Shown: positions 55,290-64,000 of the stretch, one piece after another
Layout of the letters: each line of letters opens with the position of its first letter
How positions within the stretch are numbered: the first letter of the stretch is position 1
Origin: Diospyros lotus
Taxonomy: Eukaryota > Streptophyta > Magnoliopsida > Ericales > Ebenaceae
NCBI RefSeq assembly: GCF_014633365.1
Contig: NC_068338.1
Coordinates: 12,782,616-12,846,615, forward strand
Reading direction: 5' to 3'
DNA length: 64,000 nt
Made by a program: the position numbers and the translations under genes
Notes under the pieces: generated by a model
Told to the model about the DNA's origin: nothing
Database searches by the model: none
The model's input: only the letters and a program-made list of their open reading frames with translations

Positions 55290-55960
55290 AGGGGGTTAGC
55301 AATATCAAAGGGGTTGTCATGGGGCATAAGCACATTCCCCTAATCTGTAGGAGTAAAAGTTATAGGCTCTTCATCAAACTTTTCTCGAGCCACTGAATCC
55401 ACATGAAGGGCCTAGTGTACATACGCCTTTCTTGTTGAGGAAGAGTCACCAACTAAGGTTTCCCCACCAGAGATAATGTGGATGTGCTCCCATGTTGGCT
55501 CATTGTCTGTAGGGGTGCAGACATTTCTCCCCTTTGGGGTCTCCTCTATTGTTGTTATTGAGCCCTCTATCGTTGATTACCACTACCTTTAGGTCTTCCT
55601 CTCCATGGGCCGCAGTCTATTCTAGGAGGCCTATCTTGCTACCATAAGTTGCCAAAGTGAGACCCCTTGCTGATCTTAGGCATTCCTAGGCTGATCGAGA
55701 AGGAACTGATCAATTTTTCCCTCTTTGACCAATTGTTTGATTTGATCATGAAGAGTGCGATACTCCTCTATCGAATGGCCCAAACACTAATTCAAATGAC
55801 TGAAAGACTGTAAGTCCTTTCCTTTTAGTTTATTAGAAGGTGAAGGGATATTGATGAGTTTGGTATGTGCCATAGATGAAAGGATGGTTGTGTGAGAATT
55901 AGAGAGAAGAGTGTATACTTGGAACTCGACCAGGGGTGGTGCATATGTCTAGAGCTCGGG

Positions 55961-57056
55961 TCAACTGTAATCATCAAACTTGGGGGTCTTTACATCACAT
56001 TGCCTAGATACCCCACCAGCTAGTCGTTTTCTTTTCCTTGTCCCCTCGTTAGGCTGCTTCAGTAGGGACTCACAAGTGCTTACAATATCCAGCAGCATCA
56101 CATATCTATTGGACTGGGAAAATAAGTCACCCAACGCGGCCGGTTGGTTAAGCACTAGGGATTCCCTTAGTGGTAGAAGGGTGGTCCCCTGCAAAAAAGT
56201 TGAAACTGTCACACCAACTGACAAATCTTGAACTTCCAAGATGGCATTCCTAAAGCAGTTGATGTACTGCTACAATGTTTCATTAAGCCCTTGTTAGATG
56301 CTAAGAAGGAAAGTGGGATCCTCATTTCTTAGGGCATTAGCTGCGAAGGCTATAATAAACTTCGTGCACAGCTACTTATATGAGGTAATGTAACTAGATG
56401 GAAGCTCATTGAACCAAGCATGAGTGTACTCAACCAGAGATTGAGGGAAAACCAAGCACATAGTGGCATAATTCCACTTATGAAAATAGGCCAAAGATTC
56501 GAACCACTGTGCATGGAGAATAGTATTTTCTCTTCCAGTGAACTCGGGCACCAGCGGGAGCTTAAACTTAAGAGGAAGGGTGTGTCTCAATATGTCCCCC
56601 CAAAAAATGGGACTCTCCTAGGCTACTTATCACTATGCACTATCCCTATTATTTTTCATTCAAAGACTTCTTCAATTAGCTTCTTAATCTCTAAACTCCA
56701 AGAAGCTGGAAGGGTTCTGGGATTAGAGTCTTGTGTTGGACTCCACACATCTTTGGGGGAGGTGGTGTTTCCTACTGTCTCTTCTTGCACAATTCATTTA
56801 CCCATGTTCTTATTCCTTTCTACATACAACTCTTTAGGTGTAAGAACATGTAACTGTGACCTTGGCAGGGCCACTCATGGTTACGATGAATGTTGCAGCG
56901 GAGGTACTGGAGTCTTCTTGGGGGAGGTACTGATTTGAATTTCCTAAAGGCATGAGGCTTAAGGGTGTGAGCCTTCCTAAGAGTTCGCAAAAGTGCATGC
57001 AACAACTCAGACAAATGTTTCAGTGTCTTGGACTTTTCTTCGTCACTTTTCCTCAA
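55961..57056 (-). pseudogene. G1 copy 2 gag remnant
   Basis: Frames 57056-56820 (MRKSDEEKSKTLKHLSELLH), 56590-56372 (LPLVPEFTGRENTILHAQWF, then YTHAWFNELPSSYITSY) and 56239-55961 (SVGVTVSTFLQGTTLLPLRE) follow one another in element order. They give the coiled N-terminal region and the capsid core. They are in different frames with stops between, so the gene is broken. Confidence 0.7.
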
Positions 57057-57436
57057 GTCCTCATATCTCTATTTTAAAGTTTGGAATTCCGCAAGAGATA
57101 CAGTTGATGACCTCATAACCCTAGAGGTTCTTGATGCATCAGCCTATACTTGATTATCTTCCACATCACTGGGTCGTTTAGGCTCATGAACCCATCCAAT
57201 AGGATGCCTTCATAGTCTGGAGGGCTGCCTGGGGCGTACAAAGGTTGGGCACGCAAGGGAGACACGCATGGACGATGATTGCTCAATGGACCAGCCTTGT
57301 TTCGGTGAATACTACTCGCTAGCCCCTTGACTCCCCTGTCTTTGATGAGATGTTGTAAGGCTCGTGGCCTGTGAACCTAGGGAAATAGCAAAAGGATGCT
57401 CCTCAGTGGTAGAATCCTATTTTTTGGGGAGACTAG

Positions 57437-59486
57437 TGTAATACGCCAGATTTTCAAAGTAAAAAATGAGGTAATACTTGAGATTGTTAGGTTCTAATAC
57501 TTGAGGAAATAGGTCATTTCAAGAGATTATAGAAGCCTTGAGTCAAAGGTTCAGTTTCTGAACTAGGGGCAAAATTGTAAATATTGAAATTCGGGTAAAA
57601 TTGTAATTTACCTAAAATCTTGGGGTACTAGTGTAATTTATCCATTTTTTAGGGACCAAAAAGTGCAATTAAAAATGACCCAGGGATCAAGTTGCAAAGG
57701 GTTTAACTGTAATTAACTGAAAAGTTCAGGCTAAGGTGTAATTTTTGAAAACTTGTGATTGGATCATTAGGGGAATGAATTGAGCCAACCAACCATTGGA
57801 AGTCATGATAAGGCATAAAAATCAAAGTGTGAGGTGGCAGGGTCAGGGTGTAAATATTTGGAAAGGTGCGTACGTGAGTTTACATTTCAATTCAATTTTG
57901 GATTTCAAATCTTATTTAAATCAAAGCCTTTGCTTAGTCCCCAAGCTAGGGACACATGGAGAACAATGAATGGATTGCTTGGAAGCTAAGATAAGGCCTC
58001 ATGAATGCGGAACTCAAATTACATTCCATTCCACCTTTGGATCGTTCTAAAGTTCAAGTCTTCTCAAAGTCTTCCCCAAGTCTTCTCTAAGTCTTTTGTT
58101 TAGCCTCCAAGATTACTTAAGCCTCCGAAAGTCTCAAAACCTTATCCTTAAGGACACATGGCAATCAACCATTGTCCACTTAGGAGATAGGATTTGAAGT
58201 CTCATGATGACATGACACGTGACGCGATTTGGTTCGCAGGAGTTTCCTATAAATAAAGGCTTTGAGGTTATTCATTTTGGGCACCAAGTAAGGAGGAAAA
58301 GGAAGGGAGAAAGTCAAGGGAAAATAAGCCTTGACTGAGTTTTTGGGTCTTTCTTGAAGTTTGTGCCAAGCAGTAAGAAAAATTGTGAGAAAACCCATCC
58401 CGCTAGTTGTAAACAGTGCTTCTTAGGGTAAACCTTCAAGGTGAGTGGTTTCTGCATGCTTCTTACTTCCTCTTGATTATTCTTTGATCTCATTTGTGTT
58501 GGGTTGGTGGCTTACATCTCATGTTTCTTTGCTTTCGAGCATTTCTTTCCTATTTTGCTTGCATCACAGAGTTTGTTGTTGTGGTTCGTCGATGGGGTTA
58601 AACATGATTACTCTCGCGTGTGGCTTGTGGTTTGCACATCATATTTTCCTTGGTTTGTGCACTGTGCCTACAAGTGGGGCCCTGCCTACTTGATATTCCT
58701 TAGTTTGTACATATTCCTTCTGCTTTGTCTTCAACATGTTGTTTGGTGATAGTGGCTATTGGTGGATCGAGAATTTGTATATGATGATTGGTCGCTTGTT
58801 GGTGAATCATCACGATGATCGGGGAGGCAATCCCAGGCTTACAGGTGGGGCCATGCCTAAAGGTGGGGCTGAGGGGTTGGACTCCGATCACATGCCTACA
58901 GTTGGGGCTGAGGCATTTCACATAAGTGCTGGCAAGGATGATGGAGGTTCGGGGGGACTTCTTGATATATTGCATTTTTACTCTTGCATGCACTGTTTTC
59001 TTTCTTTCTTACCACTCACTTAGATGTTATGATCTAACTTCGGGTGTTTTATACCCCTGGAACATTCAACATTCTAGGTATATCAAAAGTACCAGGTGTT
59101 CCAGGTTCCAGTTCGAGCAAGGGCAAAGAAGTGGAGTTGGGCTAGCTTTGGGATTTGTAGCTAGCTTTGGGTTTATTCCATTATGTACCCTTGTAACCCA
59201 AGTGATGTATTGTAAATAGCAGCTAGGATACTCAAGGTTGTAAAGGGTGTGTATGGGTGTCCTACAATTGTAGCTACTGTGATGTGTTGTGTTTTATGGA
59301 GTATTAAAGGTCGTATGCATTTCTTGTGCTTGTAAAGGAAATTTAGTGAAAACCCCTTTATTTAGCTTTGGTTAAGCTTACAGATTCGATCCAATGCTTC
59401 CGTTGGTAAGGGTTTCCATAACGCCCGTAGGTGATGTCTTAATTATATTTCAAGTTATTGCATATTTAGAAAAGTGGGGCATTACA
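57437..59486 (+). mobile_element. Solo LTR of family S, copy 2
   Basis: A 2050-bp unit from TGTAATACGCCAG to GGGGCATTACA, flanked by the perfect 5-bp duplication ACTAG (57432-57436 and 59487-59491). It matches 25170-27326 along its length. Landmarks shared by both are GATTGTTAGGTTCTAATAC, a TATAAATA box (58248-58255) and an end containing GGTAAGGGTTTCCATAACGC. A G-box lies at 58216-58221. It inserted into the G1 leader, so it is younger than G1 copy 2. Confidence 0.9.
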
Positions 59487-60267
59487 ACTAGTATATGTGG
59501 CCTTAGGGTTGGGATGCTCTTGCATGAGGAATCCTTATTTTCCTCATCATTTTGGAGACCTTTTGCTAGTTTCCCACATATGGCACCAAATTGTTGTTAT
59601 AGGGATACAACAATTAATTTTTTGTCTTACAAAACAATATAGCAGAGCTGAGTGAGGAAGTTGGGAGTAAGGTTTGTGCTGGCAAGCAGGCATTTGATTG
59701 GAGGATGTCTCAATCCACTGTTCAGGAGAGTAGAGTTCATAGGGCTAGGCTCAATCCTTTGTCTGGGAGAGCGAGATAAATGCCTCAATTCTGTGGATGA
59801 CTTTTAGTTTGGAGTGTCTTCGGGAGACTGGGACCCCAAAGGCTATGAATCTTTGGTTGGTTGGGTCTTCAGATGGGTAGTCCCTGAAAGTGTTGAGGAG
59901 GACCTGATAGGTGCTATGCTTTGTTGTCTTTGGATGAATTTGCAACATAAGAACAGTTAGAAGGCACCCTGGGAACTTCTTGCATGGGCCCTTTGATGCC
60001 AAAGTCAGATAATGTCATGATGTAGTAGGTAAAATGTGTATGGGATGTGTGATTGAGTGTTCGGATGGGTGTCTTCAAATGGGTTTGGATCTGAACTGTT
60101 AGGTCTGGGTCCTCGGGTGCTAGATCTAGATCTCGAGGGTTCGAACCTGGGGGGTATTTATAGGCTTCGATGGCTGGGCCACGTGGCAAGGCAAGACACG
60201 TGGCATACTCAGGTGGATCGACTTTTCGAGCAAAAAGTCTATAGATGAGGCTAGAGGCCCTGAAGTT

Positions 60268-62020
60268 TGTTAGTGATATACCATAATGCTAGATTTAGAT
60301 GACATCTAGCATGTGTAATAAAGTACATATGATGTATCTTTTTATATCTCAATAAAAGACAGGTTTTTCATCATTCATTACTCCCCACTTTTGTTGTATG
60401 AATGAGTTCCTAGATCTCCTATTTGAGAGTTTTATTCTTAAGATGTTAAGAATATGTGATGAGATTCTTTGTTAACGAGATTTCTTAAATATCCCTGGTC
60501 CTTAGATTAATCGAATAGAGACTCTGATTGATTGATTATGGACTGGCACGATGTTTACTACCTTGATTAGTATGAGATATGAATGGTTAAGGATGGTGAG
60601 TCACATATATGACATGGGGATGTCTCTAGTAAAATTGTGGGTGGTTGTTGGAGAACAACACTTTGAATGATCTTGTCATCAAGTTGCGATTGTGCAATTG
60701 ATCCTTAGACTTGAACTAACATAGTTGTCTTGTGTATTTGTGTGCGGGATTTGCTAATGTGCTGAACCATCCAATTGCAAGGTAGGGATGTTCATCTATA
60801 TGGTTATGTATTGCTGATGCATGGAGGTAGGTGCTTAGGGATAGGACCTGTCACCTTCATTTCGGTAGAGGTGAACGTTCTATGTGGTCTACTGTTAGTG
60901 TGACGGGAAAATCCTTGGCTAAGGCTAGTATTATTAATTAGGAAAGTGTTTCTCAAGATGTCATCTAGTCACATTGATGAGATCTAACATATAGTTATTG
61001 AGTTTGTGACTTTATCATACCTTGACTCTCGCTCGGTTGGGACGTTTAGTGACAAAAGGATTGTATTATAAGGTAATCATCAACTATAATAGTCTCACTT
61101 AAAGTTTGGCTTCATTGCCTTCTATATTGTGTTGGGCCGTTGCTAAGCCCTTCCCAGGACCTTTTAGAACGTCAAGAGAATATGAAGAGATTCTCAAGGC
61201 AAATCAAGGTGATTCGGCAGACGTTAAAAAGACAGTAAATCTAGAAAGTCACACACCATATAGTGTGGCATCTAATGTTGACACTATGCAACTGTTATGT
61301 CTCTGACATCATTAATAGTTAATGATGGGTTTTTGATATGTCATTAAGTGTTAATGACATAGTTCATTAAAAGTTAATGAACCAGTTGTGATTTCTTTGG
61401 GAATTGCATGTAGAGTCGACTACTTCATTTAGACAGTCGACTGCCTTAGTAGTCAACTGCTTGAGGTCGCTAGTTAACTCCCTGTGCCGCCTCGACACAA
61501 GTAAGTGGATTGCACGTGACACAAAATTGAGAGGCATGGATGGTAATTGGAGGCTGATTCAATTGGCTTCCAGGAGGCAAAATTTTGGGAAAGGTTACAG
61601 AGAGTACTGTGCTTGACTTCTTTTTTTATTTTTCTGCTTTTGTTTCTAATAAAATTACAACAACGTAATTGTTATGCTAGGTGCATCCAGATTGTTCTAG
61701 AGAGAGAAACAAGGGTGAGTGAATCAACATCCTCAAGCTAGCATAGGACAAGGACTATAATGTGGTACCGGATAGCTTTCTAGGTGTGGACGGATTAGGC
61801 CTTCCGCGTAGTGAGGAGGATTCGGTCTCAGTGTAGAAACAGTTATTACACCCACATAATATTGCTATAGGTATGTTATTTATTATTATATTTCATTTGA
61901 TGAAATATCATGTTATTTAAATACCTAAGTTGTGTATGGTAGGTGTATTAATGACTTTCGTTGTGTATATCTAATACATAAAAAAATTATATTTCACCTA
62001 CACCTCCATACAACAATTCA
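60268..62020 (+). repeat. Copia LTR, family C, copy 2, with primer site
   Basis: Begins TGTTAGTGATATACC at 60268. It is followed near 62025 by TGGTATTAAAGCC, a decayed tRNA-Met primer binding site, which fixes the orientation. U3 carries TTAATGA/TTAAGTGTTAATGAC repeats (61305-61385) and several GTCGACTG motifs (61412-61460). It is the fuller partner of 51439-55130. The right end is within a few bases of 62020; the internal region is cut 130 bases later by another LTR. Confidence 0.7.
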
Positions 62021-62769
62021 AACAATGGTATTAAAGCCTTAGCTTGGTATTTAATGCATATACGAGTATATTTGTGTCATGTTTTGCGATAATTTGGGCA
62101 TTTGGTTGATGCAAATGATAAAATTTTTAACTATGCGTGTTATGAAAGTTGTAATACCCTATGTTGCAAAATGTCAAGTAAGTTCAAGGAACTGAAAATC
62201 AGTTTGAGAATTTAGCTAAGTAATTACCAAATCAATGGAAGGGAGTACCATAGAATGTAAATATCTAAGGAAAAAGATATGTTATTGACGAGTGTCTTGA
62301 GACAGGATTTATGACACTTAAAGCAATCGAAACAGAGACAATTTCTCAGTACGACTAATGTTAGCTTGAAAAATTGAATGATCATAAGGGATGTAATACT
62401 TGAGAAAATAGGATATTTCAAGGGATTGTGGATGTTTGGAGACAAAAGTTTAATTTTTGAGCCAGGGGCAAAATCGTAATTTTTGAGGTTTGGGTAAAAG
62501 TGTAATTTACCTAAAAATTAGGGGTATTAGCGTAATTAACCTTTTCTCTAGGGACTAAAATGCAATTAAAAATTGGTCCGGGGACCATGTTGAAAAGAGT
62601 CTAATTACAATTACCCAAAAGTTCTGGCCAAAGTATAATTCTTGAAACCTTTTCCCTAGGGGTATTTGGGAGATTCAGGAAAAGCCTCATAATGACGTTA
62701 GAAATAAGAAGAAGGCTCATGATGACTTTAAGGATAAGATTTGGATAAGATTTGATTCGGATAACAATG

Positions 62770-63000
62770 ATTATATAAAATCTTAGAAGATTTAGAATGA
62801 TTGCAGAATATCTTAGAAAATTTGGAATGATTATAGAAAATCTTAGAAGATCTTAGAAGGTTTGGAAATAATTATATCAAATCTTAGAAGATTTAGAATG
62901 ATTACATAATATCTTAGAAGATTTACAATGATTGCAGAAGATCTTAGAAGATTTGGAATGATTGAAAAAGATTTTGGAAGATTTGAAATGATTGCAGAAT
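62770..63000 (+). repeat. Degenerate 30-35 bp tandem repeat in LTR
   Basis: About six to seven units of the kind ATCTTAGAAGATTTAGAATG followed by ATTGCAGAAT, located just upstream of the LTR TATA box at 63033. Confidence 0.8.
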
Positions 63001-63596
63001 ATGTATTTCTTGGTGGCTAAGTTTCCAAAACCTATAAATAGGGGGTTCATGGCTAATGATTCTCTCATTTGAAGTTGTGATAAATTCGTGTTAGATGAGA
63101 GTACTTCGGGTTTAGTGGATAGAGGGCTTTTAAAGCATATGCGACGTGTCACACGCGCAGAGCACTTAGGCAATGCGTGAGGGCGTGTAAGAATGTGGTT
63201 TGGTCAAAATACTTGAGGAGTTGCACAAAAGTCGAGATTGGGCACAAGATTTGAGGTGTTCTGAGTTTAGTTCAGGGTGAGTGTTCGCCCCCAAAACTTG
63301 ATTTATTGTGAGTGTTCTACCTAGAAACTTGGTTTTAAGTTGTGAGTGGTTCTTTCCCAAAACTTGATTTATTGTGGGTGTTTTACCCTAAAAACTTGGT
63401 GTTTGTTCTATCTAAAAGTGTTGTGATTTCATGCAAAATGGTTTTGTTGCATGCAAATGGTAACCAATGACGGTTGGTTTTATGAGGGAGGTTTGTCCCT
63501 AAATGTTTCGAATTTGTGCATTGCATTTTATAAAACTGTTGTTTATATGATACTTTGAATTGTGAAATGTGGCACTGTCTTGTGTTTTGTTGTTCA

Positions 63597-64000
63597 TATG
63601 GAATGTTAGCCTAAGATGTTGTTTAGATAGTGTAGCCATAATTCTCCAAGAGCGTGATGGAATAATAGGGGTATCTTGTGCTGGTGTACATGCTGGGATA
63701 ACTACCTTGGTTTCCGTGCTGGGCCGTTTGTTCATATGGAATGTCAGCCTAAGATGTTGTCTGGATAGTGTAGCCATAATTTTCCAAGGGTGTGACGGAA
63801 TAATAGGGGTATCTTGTGCTGGTGTACATTCTAGGATAGCTGCCTTGGTTTTCGTGTCTGGCCGTTTGGTCAAGGAAGTTGCAATAGGCTGACTATGTGG
63901 TCCATATTGTGTTATTGATGTGGGATGTCAGCCTAGGATGTTGTCTGGATAGTGTAGCCATAATTCTCTAAGGGCGTGACGGAATAATAAGGGTATCTTG
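63597..64000 (+). repeat. 138-bp tandem repeat, at least three units, runs off window
   Basis: Unit 1 starts near 63597, unit 2 near 63735 (138 bases later). Unit 3 starts near 63919, after a 46-base extra segment at the end of unit 2. Landmarks per unit: AGCCTAAGATGTTGT, TAGTGTAGCCATAATT, GAATAATAGGGGTATC. The 138-base step is a multiple of 3, which explains the repetitive open frames seen on both strands. Confidence 0.85.

Larger units (their letters stand above)
55290..60267 (-). mobile_element. Ty3/gypsy element G1, copy 2, split by a solo LTR
   Basis: The minus-strand order is LTR part (60267-59592), primer site (TTTGGTGCCATATGTGG, 59590-59575), leader, gag, and the region before protease. 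It is truncated at about 55290, just short of the protease active site. A solo LTR interrupts it at 57437-59486. Similarity to copy 1 (2690-7077) is clear in gag, in the leader and around the LTR TATA box (TATAAATA at 60162-60155). Two G-boxes lie at 60180-60185 and 60197-60202, upstream of that TATA box. The outer part of the LTR is cut off by the copia LTR inserted at 60268. Confidence 0.75.
62150..64000 (+). repeat. Gypsy LTR related to family S, partial at window edge
   Basis: Begins TGTAATACCCTATG. From about 62395 it follows family S: TACTTGAGAAAATAGGATAT, GCCAGGGGCAAAATCGTAA, GTGTAATTTACCTAAAA. TATA box TATAAATA at 63033-63040. It inserted into the copia element 130 bases behind its primer site. 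The right end is outside the window, so solo status is unknown. Confidence 0.65.

Noticed and set aside
58445..59219. Several 72-97 residue ORFs with membrane-like stretches
   Set aside because: They lie inside the U5 part of the solo LTR at 57437-59486, overlap in many frames and have no counterpart in copy 1 at the protein level.
63499..63892. Repetitive 107-124 residue proteins on both strands
   Set aside because: Same reason: a 138-bp tandem repeat that is a multiple of three.

Overview
This window is nuclear DNA of a flowering plant, probably a dicot with a transposon-rich genome. The evidence is Ty3/gypsy and Ty1/copia LTR retrotransposons with plant-type domains, CACTA and hAT-like DNA elements with clean target-site duplications, a Cassandra TRIM element carrying 5S-like sequence, and a spliced host gene for mitochondrial octanoyltransferase. 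No prokaryotic gene organisation is present. Only two host genes can be supported: LIP2 (CDS 37519-38265, +) and a small secreted-peptide precursor (43929-44195, +). A third host-gene remnant at 28951-29372 (-) is unrecognised.  Layout, left to right. 1-2690: AT-rich intergenic DNA with a CACTA transposase-associated domain fragment (789-989, -) and a perfect 42-bp palindrome. 2690-7077: a decayed minus-strand gypsy element, here called G1, with LTR, gag, protease and broken reverse transcriptase. 7080-9887: a long copia LTR followed by its primer binding site. 9888-20984: two copies of one Tat-type gypsy family in inverted orientation, separated by a forward-strand additional ORF (PF04195-like) with its own TATA box. 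20983-21521: a minus-strand Cassandra TRIM with a 5S-like segment. 21522-27960: Athila-like and G1-like gag/protease scraps, a 48-bp tandem array, and a Tat-type LTR split by a solo LTR (25170-27326, duplication CCATA). 28000-33660: intergenic DNA, a minus-strand chromovirus gag-protease fragment with one LTR, and a Tat-like LTR tail. 34724-35483: an AATCG-rich foldback element flanked by an 8-bp duplication. 35640-38340: LIP2.  38340-43260 holds AT-rich DNA, probable old LTR repeats and a candidate MULE. The peptide gene follows, with a 66-bp duplication upstream of it. 44773-48797 is a 1.1-kb tandem segmental duplication whose second copy is broken by about 1.86 kb of transposon DNA. 49317-54308 holds two non-autonomous CACTA elements of one family in opposite orientation, each with a perfect 3-bp duplication (CAA and TGA). 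The second one splits a copia LTR. 55290-60267 is another G1 element containing a second solo LTR (57437-59486, duplication ACTAG). 60268-64000 is a copia LTR with primer binding site, itself interrupted by a third, related gypsy LTR that runs off the window.  The elements do not form a pathway; the window is a record of nested insertions. Relative order can be read at several places. G1, a Tat LTR and a copia LTR came first. CACTA and solo-LTR insertions came later, because they interrupt the former and keep readable duplications. All pol genes seen are broken. No LTR element is complete, so any mobility would need help from elsewhere.
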